DNA from: Malassezia japonica
Taxonomy: Eukaryota; Basidiomycota; Malasseziomycetes; Malasseziales; Malasseziaceae
Direction: 5' to 3'
DNA: 64,000 nucleotides
Assembly (NCBI RefSeq): GCF_029542785.1
Contig: NC_083371.1
Location: 992,001-1,056,000, forward strand
A model generated the notes under the pieces. It worked only from the letters and a program-made list of their open reading frames with translations. It did no database searches and was not told the DNA's origin. The translations under genes were made by a program, and so were the position numbers. Positions 44,622 to 54,454 of the stretch are shown here, piece after piece; position 1 is the stretch's first letter, and each line of letters starts with the position of its first letter.

Positions 44622-44826
44622 GCGCGCGTACTGGGTTAGGCTCAAAACGTACCTCTTTCCCCTCCTCTTTGAGCCGCTCTACAACATGTGGCGGCGCATT
44701 CCATCCATCCTCGCGCGCAAGCACGCTCGAGGGGTCCGCAGCCGCGGACGCTGCACGGATGCTTGGCACGCTCCGCCCAGGGTGCATGGCGGGGAAATGT
44801 GGAGGCGACCCTTTGCTCCCAGCGGT
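44622..44826. promoter_or_regulatory. Divergent promoter of the coiled-coil gene and SPT3
   Basis: A 205-bp gap separates the two start codons. It contains no CACGTG and no recognised element. Pyrimidine-rich patches near 44650-44670 could be core promoter. Confidence 0.4.
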
Positions 44827-45932
44827 ATGGAAGGCGACGCCGGCGAATCCAATGCGCGCGCGTCCGCCGCCGATGCGATCGACGGCGGCACTGGCTACCG
44901 ATACCAGCAAGAGATTGCGCAGATGGTACGTGCCCCGTCTCACACAGATGTTTGTCTCGACGGAAATCGAGAACCCCGACCCACAGGTCACCCGGCTGAT
45001 TGAGGATATCGTGCGCAACCAGGTTGTGGAAATGGTAGGTAAACGTGCTAACGCAGATCATTCAATCGCGTCTGTTGGCACTGCGCCGTGCATCGAAGCA
45101 CCTCACACCCGAGGACCTCATCTTTCTCATCCGCTACGACCGTGCCAAGGTGAATAGGCTGCGCACCTATCTCAGCTGGAAGGATGTGCGCAAGAACGCC
45201 AAAGACAGCGGCGGCGACGGCCCCGGCGGCGCGTCAGGCGGTGCGGACGCCGGCGAAGGCCTCGAGGACACCGCAGACGACGGACCGCTGCGGGTCAACA
45301 AGCGCAAGATGAAGCTGCCGTGGGAACTCTCGGCAATGTTCTTCGAATACCCCCGGGTCTCTCTGCCGGGTAATGCAGAGGACGTGGAAGAAGAGGACGA
45401 GGACACGATTGAGACGAACGAGGATAGTCTGCGCCGCCTCAAGGCGGCCGATGAAACGACGCGCCGCATGACGCGCGAAGAGTACGTCTTTTACTCCGAG
45501 TGCCGGCAGGCGTCCTTTACCTTTCGCAAAGCAAAACGGTTCCGCGAGTTTATCAACGCGGGCTTCTACTTGGACGTCAAGCCGAGTGACGACACAATTG
45601 ATATCCTCGGTTTCCTGGCCTTTGAGGTGGTGCACGAGCTCTGCACCTCAGCTGTGCGCATCAAGCGCGAATGGGAGGAGCGCGCACGCAATGTACAGGC
45701 CCGCGGCGAGCGGCCATTCGAAAGCAAGGACGCAGCAGACGACGCGCCAGAAGATACCGAGGCGGCGTGCACGCTCTTTAGCCTACCGCCCAGGGCCGAG
45801 CCGCCGCTCGAGGCATGGCACATTCGCGAGGCATTTGCGCAGCTGCAGCGCGACCGCCGCCTGCTCGAGACGGGGCGGAGAACGGCGGGGCCTACGGGTG
45901 GTCTGCGCCGCACGCAAGTCTTTGTTATTTAG
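44827..45932 (+). CDS. SPT3: SAGA subunit Spt3
   Basis: Spt3 is the histone-fold SAGA subunit that contacts TBP. Exons 44827-44925, 44948-45034 and 45057-45932 give 353 aa with two 22-nt introns. Splicing yields YRYQQEIAQMMFVSTEIENP, then RLIEDIVRNQVVEMIIQSRLLAL, the N-terminal histone fold. HLTPEDLIFLIRYDRAKVNRLRTYLSWKDVRKNAKD is diagnostic of Spt3. KLPWELSAMFFE follows, and the second fold is FREFINAGFYLDVKPSDDTIDILGFLAFEVVHEL. A low-complexity Gly-rich insert (about residues 120-140) separates them. The TAG stop (45930-45932) overlaps the TAA stop of the convergent FHA gene by 2 nt. Confidence 0.94.
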
Positions 45933-46985
45933 TTATCTAGCGCTTTGTATCTATGTTTGGACTTTTCGCGCGCCTGGTCTTGGTAGCCCATAGCGCTCGT
46001 GGCGCTGTGCTCGGCAGTGTCGGCCATGCGCGTGCTTCCCAGGCCCGCACGCTGATGGCTCACGGCGGGCGTAATAGGGGCTTGCGTGGGAATATGGTCC
46101 GCACCGTCGGCCATCTTGGCCAGCAGCTGGTAGCCGACATTGGAGGCGTCCAGCGCCTTGGGTGGAGCGGCAGGAGGCGGCATATCCGGGCGGGGCACGT
46201 CGCGCTTCACGTCGGGCAGGCCGGGGTACCGTTCGCGGCGCAGCGAGGCGCGGTCGCGGTACGCAGGGCCGCCCACCGCCGAAATGCTCTTGGACTCGTC
46301 CGAGAGGGGGAGCGGCTTGAGGTAGACCTCCTTGAGGGCTTTGAGGTGCCGCTTGGTATCGAATTCCGCCTTTTGCTTGGCACTCTTGGCGGGTGGCGCA
46401 TTTTTCTGCACCCCGCAAGGCTTGTTTCGTTCGCCGGCCAGCGGTGCGAGCGAAATTTCATTCGCACCATCCGGCGAGAGCTGGCATGCGGGGCAGCTTC
46501 CCCACGCTGTGCCGTGCATGTGCACTTCAAACGCATTGCTCTGTACGCCGAACCGGATCACATCGAGGTGCTGCAAGGTAAACGGCCGGCTCGCGTGCTT
46601 GGCAGGCGACAGGCGCACAAACGCGTCGTTTGGAATCCTGGCGAGGCTATTCGGATGCATAGGTTTCGGCGACTCTTTTTTCGGGCGGTAGACAAACGTT
46701 CCATGCGTCGACCCTGTATCGGTCACCGAGAACGACGGCGGGAGATCCGGCTCCCGCTTCCGCACAATGGCAAAAATGCTCGCATGGTGCTTGCTCACCT
46801 CCATCGACGGCAGGCGGAGCCTTGGGGTATAGGTGCGGTCGCGGCCCTGCGTCAGCCGTGCGACGTACGATCGAGATTCCATCACGACGCCCATCCACGA
46901 GTGCGACGCGCTTTGCGCTCGGCAAGACATCCGACGCTAGCTTCACCAGCCGAATCTGTGCGTCCGCAGCTGGTGGTTCGTGCAT
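45929..46985 (-). CDS. FHA-domain protein with a degenerate G-patch (AGGF1-like)
   Basis: A 344-aa protein; exons 46985-46869 and 46846-45929, one 22-nt intron that splits the FHA domain. Spliced sequence LVDGRRDGISIGRDRTYTPRLRLPSMEVSKHHASIFAI gives the phosphothreonine-binding GR and SKHHA motifs. DTGSTHGTFV and HLDVIRFG complete the fold. Further on, PAYRDRASLRRERYPGLP resembles the linker of AGGF1-type proteins. NVGYQLLAKM and QRAGLGS are the two ends of a G-patch, but the central GW..G.GLG core is absent. A nuclear RNA or DNA-damage role is plausible by family; substrate partners are unknown. Confidence 0.78.
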
Positions 46986-47073
46986 GAGGATCGGCCGGCC
47001 ACACGCGCCACGCGCCGGTCGCGTGGTGACTTTGGCTCATATACGCTACCACTGCCTGTACTATACAACAACA

Positions 47074-47183
47074 GGCAAGGTGCCGGAGCGGTTAACGGGT
47101 ACGCCTCGAATTACAATTCGACACCGATTACGGTGGTAAGCGTATGGGCTATGCCCGCACAGGTTCGAGTCCTGTTCTTGTCG
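47074..47183 (+). tRNA. tRNA-Ser (anticodon CGA) with a 28-nt intron
   Basis: A type II tRNA folds cleanly. The acceptor stem is GGCAAGG (47074-47080) with TCTTGTC (47176-47182). The discriminator is G at 47183, as in serine tRNAs. The anticodon stem is TACGC (47100-47104) with GCGTA (47140-47144). The loop CTCGAA carries anticodon CGA at 47107-47109. The intron is 47111-47138, one base after the anticodon, and contains TTCGA, which can pair with the anticodon loop. The long variable arm has a GGGC/GCCC stem. The T arm is ACAGG-TTCGAGT-CCTGT (B box). A T-rich tract at 47185-47195 should terminate RNA polymerase III. It decodes UCG. Confidence 0.95.
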
Positions 47184-47184
47184 C

Positions 47185-47195
47185 ATTTCTTTTTT
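47185..47195 (+). terminator. RNA polymerase III terminator of tRNA-Ser
   Basis: A T-rich run (ATTTCTTTTTT) begins two bases after the mature tRNA end, with an uninterrupted block of six T. This is the usual polymerase III stop signal. Confidence 0.7.
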
Positions 47196-47284
47196 GCCGC
47201 GTTTCCTTAGAGTGGCACAATTGCAATTATTTGTATGTTGCGCGAAGAACCCTCGCCAGGGCCTTGGCTTTTTTTTGGTAGGAA

Positions 47285-49807
47285 ATGACCATGCGTGCAG
47301 TGCGTGGACTGCGCCCAGCAATGGCACAGCGTATGCCGGCCGTGCGGCCGCAGGTGGCGGGCGCGATGCGTGCAGCGTCCCTGCTCGCCGCCGCGCCGCG
47401 CCGCGCGGTACGCGTTCCGATGGCAAGCGCCGCCTCGGCACTCAACCTCCGCACCCTCGCGACCGAGGCCGACAGTGCTACCGGCAATGCCGCGCCGGTC
47501 GTGACCGAGGCAGACATTGCGCGCTTGCTCTGCCAGCGCAATGTCGGTATTAGCGCGCACATTGACAGCGGCAAGACGACGCTCACCGAGCGTGTGTTGT
47601 ACTACACCGGTCGTATCAAGGACATTCACGAAGTACGTGGCCGCGACGAGGTCGGTGCCAAGATGGACAGCATGGACCTCGAGCGTGAGAAGGGTATCAC
47701 GATTCAGAGCGCTGCTACCTACTGTAACTGGAAGGCTACGCCGCCGACCGAGCGCAGCAACATGACCGGCGACGCCGCCGACGTCAGCGAGATGACGAGC
47801 AAGAAGGAGGACTTCCACATCAACATCATCGACACGCCCGGCCACGTTGACTTTACCATTGAGGTTGAGCGTGCACTGCGTGTGTTGGACGGTGCTGTGC
47901 TCGTGCTGTGTGCCGTGTCGGGCGTGCAGTCGCAGACCATCACGGTCGACCGCCAGATGCGCCGCTACAACGTGCCCCGCCTGAGCTTCATCAACAAGAT
48001 GGACCGTGCTGGCGCGAACCCCTGGCGCGTGGTCGAGCAGATCCGCACCAAGCTGCGCATGCCCGCCGCTGCCGTCCAGGTCCCGATCGGCTCCGAGGAC
48101 AACCTCGACGGTCTCGTGGACCTTGTCCGCTGGAAGGCCGTGTACAACGAGGGGACCAAGGGCAACGTCGTGCGCGAGACGGACGACATCCCCGCCGAGG
48201 TGCTCGAGCTGGCACAGGCCAAGCGCCAAGAGCTCATTGAGCAGCTCTCGGACGTCGACGACGAGATGGCCGAGATCTTTATTGAGGAGCGTGAGCCGAC
48301 GATCGAAGAGCTCGCCGCCGCCATGCGCCGCGCGACCATCGCGTGCCGCTTCTCGCCGGTGTTCCTCGGTACGGCCATCAAGAACAAGGGTGTGCAGGCG
48401 CTGCTGGACGGTATGTGTGCCTATCTCCCCAACCCCATGGAGGTTCCGGCGATTGCCAACGACACGCAGCGTGCCAAGCAGATCGCCGCGCAGGCCACCG
48501 AGGAGGGCCAGACCAGCGACGCGGTCGTCGCCTCGGCGCAGACCGGCTCGGAGGTGGCGCTGGTCCCTGCGAGCGAGGCGCCGTTGGTCGGTCTCGCATT
48601 CAAGCTGGAGGAGAGCCGCTTCGGCCAGCTGACTTACATGCGTGTCTACCAGGGCCAGCTGCGCCGTGGTGGTATCATCTACAACTCGCGCACCGGCAAG
48701 AAGGTCAAGGTCCCGCGTCTCGTCCGCATGCACTCGAACGACATGGAGGACGTCGCGGAGATCGGCCCGGGTGAGATTTGCGCCATGTTCGGTGTGGAAT
48801 GCTCGTCGGGCGACACGTTCACTGACGGTAGCACCTCGCTGTCCATGTCGGCCATGTTTGTGCCCGAGCCGGTTATCTCCTTGTCGCTCGCGCCCGAGGG
48901 CAAGGACGGCAGCCAGAACTTCTCGCGCGCGCTGAACCGCTTCCAGAAGGAGGACCCGACGTTCCGCGTGCACGTCGACAGCGAGTCGGGCGAGACGATC
49001 ATCTCGGGTATGGGTGAGCTCCACCTGGAGATCTACGTCGAGCGTATGCGCCGCGAGTACAACGTGCCATGCACTACGGGCAAGCCGCGTGTCGCGTTCC
49101 GCGAGACGATCGCGCAGCCCGCCAAGTTCAACTACACCCACAAGAAGCAGACGGGTGGTGCAGGTCAGTTTGGTCGTGTGATTGGCTACATTGAGCCGAT
49201 GCGCGTCGACGAGGACACCGGCAAGGACACAGCGTTCGAGAACAGCGTCGTGGGTGGCAACATTCCCTCGGGCTACATTCCCGCCTGTGAGAAAGGCTTC
49301 AACGACGCCCTGGAGAAGGGCGCGCTCGCGGGCTACCCGGTGTGCGGTGTGCGCTTCGTGCTCGAGGACGGTGCGGCACACAGCGTCGACTCTTCGGAGC
49401 TTGCTTTCCGTATTGCGACCGTGGCTGCTTTCCGCGAGGCGTTCAAGAACGCACAGCCGGTGATCCTCGAGCCGAAGATGACCGTCGAGGTCGTGGCTCC
49501 GGTCGAGTTCCAGGGCGCGGTGATCGGCGCCTTGAACCAGCGCAAGGGTACCATTGAGGACACCGAAGTACGCGAGGACGAGTTTACGATCACCGCGGAG
49601 GTGTCTCTGAACGATATGTTTGGCTACTCGAGTCAGCGTACGTACATCCCGACTAACAGCAGTGCGCGGCCTGACGCAGGGCAAGGGCGAGTTCTCGATG
49701 GAGTACAAGAAGCACGAGCCGGTGATGCCGAACGTGCAGGCGGATATGCAGGCCGGTACGTTACATTGACTAACATAGCCTACCGCAAGAGCCAGGAGAA
49801 GAAGTAG
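47285..49807 (+). CDS. MEF1: Mitochondrial elongation factor G (Mef1)
   Basis: Mef1 is the mitochondrial translocase GTPase, 824 aa. Exons are 47285-49637, 49663-49755 and 49779-49807; introns are 25 and 23 nt. A basic, Ala/Arg-rich presequence of about 60 residues precedes [24 protein letters not shown]. The GTPase G3 is DTPGHVDF and G4 is [16 protein letters not shown] and [13 protein letters not shown] mark domains III-IV. Splicing the 3' end restores [22 protein letters not shown] and [15 protein letters not shown]. The first intron ends CTAACAGCAG; only the distal AG gives the conserved SSQLRG, so the proximal AG is skipped. Confidence 0.95.
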   Translation: MTMRAVRGLRPAMAQRMPAVRPQVAGAMRAASLLAAAPRRAVRVPMASAASALNLRTLATEADSATGNAAPVVTEADIARLLCQRNVGISAHIDSGKTTLTERVLYYTGRIKDIHEVRGRDEVGAKMDSMDLEREKGITIQSAATYCNWKATPPTERSNMTGDAADVSEMTSKKEDFHINIIDTPGHVDFTIEVERALRVLDGAVLVLCAVSGVQSQTITVDRQMRRYNVPRLSFINKMDRAGANPWRVVEQIRTKLRMPAAAVQVPIGSEDNLDGLVDLVRWKAVYNEGTKGNVVRETDDIPAEVLELAQAKRQELIEQLSDVDDEMAEIFIEEREPTIEELAAAMRRATIACRFSPVFLGTAIKNKGVQALLDGMCAYLPNPMEVPAIANDTQRAKQIAAQATEEGQTSDAVVASAQTGSEVALVPASEAPLVGLAFKLEESRFGQLTYMRVYQGQLRRGGIIYNSRTGKKVKVPRLVRMHSNDMEDVAEIGPGEICAMFGVECSSGDTFTDGSTSLSMSAMFVPEPVISLSLAPEGKDGSQNFSRALNRFQKEDPTFRVHVDSESGETIISGMGELHLEIYVERMRREYNVPCTTGKPRVAFRETIAQPAKFNYTHKKQTGGAGQFGRVIGYIEPMRVDEDTGKDTAFENSVVGGNIPSGYIPACEKGFNDALEKGALAGYPVCGVRFVLEDGAAHSVDSSELAFRIATVAAFREAFKNAQPVILEPKMTVEVVAPVEFQGAVIGALNQRKGTIEDTEVREDEFTITAEVSLNDMFGYSSQRTYIPTNSSARPDAGQGRVLDGVQEARAGDAERAGGYAGRYVTLTNIAYRKSQEKK

Positions 49808-49888
49808 TGGATAGTTCTAACTATTCTGTTGCAAATAAATAGTGATGGGTGAGTGGTATCGGGGCAAATGAGTGGAATCGCGGCGCGC

Positions 49889-51269
49889 TCAAAGCGCGGG
49901 TTTTGCGGTGTCGCTTGCTTTGCTGTACCTTACCGCGACAAGGCGGTCGGCCAGCGAGGGACGCAACTGGAAGTATGCATTGTACCAAGGGTCACTTAGC
50001 AGCGGGACATTGAATGTACAATGCAGCTTGACTAGCGCGTGTACATAATGGTTGAGTTGCCAAGAGCCAGCGCGAGCGGCCACATTCGTGTCACTCTTGC
50101 CGTCGCCTTTGTAACTTTTCATTTCCTCCAAGACCGAGTTTTCGCATCGTTTCGCAAAGTCGCTGGGTAAGAACATACACGTACGAATCGCCCGAGAGGC
50201 TCGCTTTTTGTTCACAAAGATTGGCAAAAAAGTTGACCAAGACGAAAAGCGGGCGGAGAATTAGCATGACAAGAACAGCATTCACGGCTTGAAGGTGCGT
50301 GCCCGAAAGCCTTGCTTTTCCGAGAGACGCAAGACCAAATGCGCGGGGAATGTCTTTTTTTCCGACCTCCATAAAAGGAGACACAATGATAAGGAGCATA
50401 CCAAAGAAGAGGACATAGAGCAAAATTGTTTCAACAATGACAATGATAAACTTTGGACGACGCTCGAATTGCTTGATAGCTTCTTCTTCTTTGGGTGTCA
50501 GTTTCGCAACCTCTGGAATGGTTTCATCGACGACATCAAAAGGAAGTGGGAAAGGCGTGATAATTGGGAACGATGTCTTTTCAATGTCCAGTGCGCCGGC
50601 CGTGTGGATACGACCCAAATTTGACTCAAGTAGCCAGCCTGGGTCGAAATGCTTAAGATAACTTTGGAAAAGAGTCGAGATGATGGAGCCAAAAAAGAAT
50701 GCGACAATGAGAAAATCAGGGATAATCATACCAGGGAGATGCTTTTCATGTAACGTGCCCGTAACGATCAGGCACGCGCCAGCCAGGAGAGTAGGAAAGT
50801 CGAAGACATAAGATAAAAAGGGCTTTGGCTTGGGTGTCCCACTTTCCCGTGATAGTTCTTTCTCGCTCAGATAAAAGGGAATCCTCATTGGTACACATCC
50901 CAAAGCAAGAATAGAGAGCCATATTACGATTTGCCTCATGCCCGGGGAATCTTGGTTGGCTAGAGTTTGGCTCCATTCCCAGGTAACAGCCAACGCATCA
51001 AAGTAGAGGATCATGAATACAAATATCATGCGTACAGTCGCACATACAGTGCGCGTCTTGTACGTAGCCTCGAATCGCTTGGCGCTCGTCTTGTACTGTT
51101 CGGCGGTGACAGACGATTGGAGAACAGGAGGTATGGGCGCCGACTGCGCAACTCGAAGTTCTCTCCTAAGCAAAGTCATTTCGGTAGCCCATTCCACAAA
51201 AGTAGAACCGGCCACAAACCAGACCCAGTACGCCGCCGAGTCTTTTCGGGGATCCCACACTAATGGCAT
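49889..51269 (-). CDS. Ste24-derived membrane protein lacking the protease motif (copy A)
   Basis: A 452-aa multi-pass membrane protein, exons 51269-50185 and 50162-49889, one 22-nt intron. It aligns end to end with Ste24: WVWFVAGSTFVEWATEMTLLRREL matches the first helix, and ILYFDALAVTWEWSQTLA the second. Further, LTPKEEEAIK matches the residues before the zinc motif, RAFGLA is shared, and the C-terminal ALVKLH...LLSDPWYNAYFQLRPSLADRLVAV is clearly Ste24. Where STE24 has HELGH, copy A has FERRP-like sequence, and the third zinc ligand Glu is replaced by Ser (ASLSGD). The intron is at the same site and phase as intron 2 of STE24. Its DNA is AT-richer than its neighbours. It is most similar to copy B. 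Confidence 0.85.
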
Positions 51270-51334
51270 GATCTTGGCACGTAGTTAATGAGAATGTGGA
51301 GAGTGTTCGTTTCATGACTAATGCGCTTCCAGCC

Positions 51335-51347
51335 AGCGCACGGACCA
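51335..51347 (-). promoter_or_regulatory. 13-bp sequence shared by promoters of copies A and B
   Basis: AGCGCACGGACCA is 66 bp upstream of the copy A ATG; the identical 13-mer is at 52892-52904, 62 bp upstream of the copy B ATG. The first ten bases (AGCGCACGGA) also occur at 56097-56106, 16 bp upstream of STE24. This could be a co-regulatory element or simply retained duplicated sequence. Confidence 0.4.
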
Positions 51348-51533
51348 TACTGATTGTCTTGTATCAAGTTTCAAGAACGCATTACTGTTACGTAAAGAGC
51401 TTGATGGCGAGTTATCATTAGTTTGCCTGACTCTTCAAGGTATGTGGCATTATTAAGGTTGTCTCCGCCTACCTTGACATGTAGTACGATCGGGTAATCG
51501 AGCATGGAATAGCTTCCTAGAGAAAGGGGTCTT

Positions 51534-52830
51534 CTAGAGAGGGGTCTTGGCGTCTAGAGCCATCTCATTGCGGTACCCTAGTGCGACAAGTCGGTCGTAC
51601 AATGACGGCCGCAGCTGAAAGTACGCATTGTACCAAGGATCACTCAGCAGCGGAACATTGAGTGTGCAATGCAGTTTGACCAAGGCTTGAACATAGTGGT
51701 GCAGCTGCGAAGGGCCCGCGTTCAGTGTCGCTTCCATGTCTTGATTGCCACTGTTACTTTCTTCATCCTTGCCTTGCTTAGGTGGTTCACAGCACCTGGC
51801 AAACCCGCTGTGTGAGAATATGCACTTACGAATCACCTGACAAATCCGCCTTTTGCTCACAATATTTGCCAAGGAAGTAGACCGAGACCAAGACAGGGTG
51901 AAAGAATAGCAAGTCAAGTATAGCACTCGTAGCTAGAATGTGCAAAAAGATGAGAAGTGCGACGATGCAAATGAGAAGTAGCAAGGCAATTTCTGCAAAA
52001 GTAATAGATTTTTTTGGGCGAAATGTGCGTTGTTTAATGACTGTCTCCTCTTCTTCGGACGTCAGTTTCGCAATCTTTGGGATGGTTCCGTCGCCAGTAT
52101 CGAAAGGAAGGGGAAAGGGTGTGGTGATAGGGAAAGAAGACTTTTCAACGTCCAATGCACCTGCTGCATGTACGCGGAGGAGGTTAGATTTGAGCATCCA
52201 CTTTGAATCCAAATTTTTGCGATAACTCTCATTGAAGTTTGATAACACAAAAGAAGTAATGCCCCCAATAAAAGAAGCAGATACATTTATATCAGGAAGG
52301 AGTGTTCCGGGAAGAATTCTAGCACTCCCCAAACAGAACGCAGCAAGGACAGTGGGGAAGTCGAAAATGTAAGAGAGGAAGCCCTTTGGGCTGGGTGTTC
52401 TCCTTTTCTGCGATAGTTTTTGTTCACTCAGGTAAAGGGGAATCCTCATTGGTACACATCCCAATGCAAGAATAGACAGCCACACTACAATTCGTCTGAT
52501 CCCAGGGGTATCTTGGTTGGCGAGCATTTGGCTCCACTCCCAGGTAACAGCCAAAGCATCAAAGTAAAGAACCATGAAAACGAATATCATACGAGTAGTC
52601 GCACAGACCGTACGTGTCCTGTACGTCGCCTCGAATCGCTCCGCGCTTGTCTTGTACTGTTCGGGCGTTACAACCGATTGGAGAAGAGGAGGTACCGGTG
52701 CCGACTGGACGACGTGGAGTTGCCGCCTGAGCAAGATCATTTCCGTCGCCCATTCTAGAAATGCAGACCCGGCAATGAACCACACCCAGTACGCGGCGGA
52801 ATCCTGTCGTGGATCCCACTGCAAGGGCAT
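51534..52830 (-). CDS. Ste24-derived membrane protein lacking the protease motif (copy B)
   Basis: A 424-aa multi-pass protein, exons 52830-51830 and 51807-51534; the intron is 22 nt with a GTAAGT donor. It is the closest relative of copy A, starting MPLQWDPRQDSAAYWVWF against MPLVWDPRKDSAAYWVWF. Its second exon is 274 nt, the same length as that of copy A. The equivalent of the HEXXH site reads KQRTFRP, and the third ligand position is Asp (ADLSGD). The intron falls at the STE24 intron 2 position, phase 2. The Ste24 C-terminal signature LLSDPWYNAYFQLRPSLYDRLVAL is kept. The frame is intact, so it is not an evident pseudogene. In-frame ATG 52941 is possible but less likely, by alignment with copy A. 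Confidence 0.85.
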
Positions 52831-52891
52831 GATCTTGGTACGATCGACTCGGAATAAAAGTTCATGAATTACTAAATGGGCCGGTCGGTTG

Positions 52892-52904
52892 AGCGCACGG
52901 ACCA
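52892..52904 (-). promoter_or_regulatory. 13-bp promoter sequence of copy B, identical to that of copy A
   Basis: AGCGCACGGACCA, identical to 51335-51347 and at nearly the same distance from the start codon. See the entry for the copy A site. Confidence 0.4.
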
Positions 52905-52962
52905 ATGGGGATCGGCTCTGGCCGATGCAATCTGTATACAAGTCCTAATTCACATATTATAG

Positions 52963-54378
52963 TTAGGGCAAAAGCATAATTGACGGAACGGCGATATCGC
53001 TGTCCGACTCATCAAGGTAGGGCGTATCGACCTTGTCGTCTAAGCCCAGCTCCATGTCAACGGGTCCGAGCACGGCGAGGCGGTCGGCCAAGGCAGGGCG
53101 TTTCTGGTAGTAAGCGTTGTACAATGGATCGCTGAACAGCGGGACATTGCAAACAAGATATAATTTGACCAATGCTTGAACAAAGTGGCGCTTTTGCGCT
53201 CCACTGATCGCCGCTGCGTCGCCCGAATCGTAATCGATCCAGTCAGTGACCGGTTGGTCTTCTTCTTCGTTTGCCTCGAGCGTGCGAGCAAAGTCACTGG
53301 GTAAGCATAATGAAGATACGTACGCGTCCTTTTTAATTTCCAGCTTTTGGAAAACAACGTGCCGGGTCAAAATAGAAAAAATGCGCACAGGGCGAAGGAG
53401 CAGCAGCCCAAGGAAAATGCCGACCAGGACAGGCGGGTGCTCGATTACCCCATCTGCCCCTTCCTCGGCCGTGCCAAATCCGAATGCGCGGAAAAGCGTC
53501 GGGTCTTGATATACCAGCCAGAGATACCCAGTAATCCCGAAGGAATAGCCCATAAAGGTACACGAACTCACGAGGCCTTTCCAACGCGATTGCGTGTCGT
53601 GTTTGCGTACTGCCTTTGCTTCGGCAGAAGAGAGCTGTGCGAGAGTTTCCATATCCTCTGCAGGAATGCGCAACGGCAAATCGAGGTCATCCAAGTCCGT
53701 AGCGGCAGAAGCATGGAGGCGGCGTTTCGTATGCGACGCAAACCAGTCATGAGGGAACCCAGAGCCGAACGTGTAGTACACTCCAGTAAAAAATATAGCA
53801 ACAGACCCCGCTCCTGTACTGTCTTCAATAGACAGATCGTTCTGAAGAGATTCGCTCGAGTAGGCAAGGAGTGTGAGCCAACCGATGGCAAGCATGGTCT
53901 TGATATCAAAGATATAATTGACAAACGGCTTGGGCTTCTCCACCATGCCCTTTTGATACAGAAGCATCAGATTGAAATAGGCCACGAACTTCGGGAGAGC
54001 GCAAATAAGCGTCAGTAAAGCGACCCACGCCACGCTTTGAAAAAGTTGAGCGTTCGGAGCATTTCCTTCAACAAAGGCTCCGGCCCGGTTCCACAGCGCA
54101 CTGAGGCCGCCATCGAGCACAAAAAAGAAAACAAAGGCTGTGCGGAACGCAGCGTATATAAACCGCGTCGCATGCGTGATGCGGAAGCGTTCCGCGCTCG
54201 TAATAAAAGCCTCGGGCGCAATGTCACGTAGAACCGTGGGCACGCCCTTGGCCCTCGACAGTTTGAGTTGGCGATTGAGCAGAGTCGTCTCCATCAAGAA
54301 CTCGAGCGCCGTAATCACGGCTACGAGCCATGTCCAGAGCACAGCCGGGTCCTCTCGAGGATCCCACCGCAGGCCCAT
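52963..54378 (-). CDS. Ste24-derived membrane protein lacking the protease motif (copy C)
   Basis: A 462-aa multi-pass protein, exons 54378-53324 and 53296-52963. The 27-nt intron is a multiple of three, so the frame is open even unspliced, and it sits at the STE24 intron 2 position and phase. Copy C is the nearest neighbour of STE24 and the most Ste24-like: it keeps LFRAFGFGTAEEG, VTDWIDYDSGD against VVDWVDRLSN, FVQALVKLYL and the SDPLYNAYYQKRPALADRLAVL tail. The zinc site reads HDTQS in place of HELGH (first residue His260), and the third ligand Glu is still present (LEIKKDA). The start ATG 54378 aligns with copies A and B; 54429 would add 17 residues. CACGTG lies 26 bp upstream. Confidence 0.85.
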   Translation of the reverse strand: MGLRWDPREDPAVLWTWLVAVITALEFLMETTLLNRQLKLSRAKGVPTVLRDIAPEAFITSAERFRITHATRFIYAAFRTAFVFFFVLDGGLSALWNRAGAFVEGNAPNAQLFQSVAWVALLTLICALPKFVAYFNLMLLYQKGMVEKPKPFVNYIFDIKTMLAIGWLTLLAYSSESLQNDLSIEDSTGAGSVAIFFTGVYYTFGSGFPHDWFASHTKRRLHASAATDLDDLDLPLRIPAEDMETLAQLSSAEAKAVRKHDTQSRWKGLVSSCTFMGYSFGITGYLWLVYQDPTLFRAFGFGTAEEGADGVIEHPPVLVGIFLGLLLLRPVRIFSILTRHVVFQKLEIKKDAYVSSLCLPSDFARTLEANEEEDQPVTDWIDYDSGDAAAISGAQKRHFVQALVKLYLVCNVPLFSDPLYNAYYQKRPALADRLAVLGPVDMELGLDDKVDTPYLDESDSDIAVPSIMLLP

Positions 54379-54403
54379 GGTGTGGTTCGTCGCAAGCATT
54401 CGC

Positions 54404-54409
54404 CACGTG
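54404..54409. promoter_or_regulatory. CACGTG box upstream of copy C
   Basis: CACGTG lies 25 bp upstream of ATG 54378, in the 76-bp gap between copy C and the STE24 stop codon. Candidate bHLH site by position. Confidence 0.35.
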
Positions 54410-54454
54410 CAAGTCCAGAGTTCACTCATTTCGGCGATGACATAAGCTACGTGC

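Noticed and set aside
47074..47183. tRNA-Leu
   Set aside because: The long variable arm first suggested leucine, but the discriminator is G and the anticodon is CGA, both of which indicate serine.
49889..52830. Horizontal transfer as the source of the AT-rich island
   Set aside because: The genes share an intron site and clear homology with the adjacent STE24, so local duplication explains them better.
49889..54378. Copies A-C as ordinary pseudogenes
   Set aside because: All three have full-length frames, consensus splice sites and conserved C-terminal signatures; no stop or frameshift is seen. Loss of the zinc motif alone does not make them pseudogenes.
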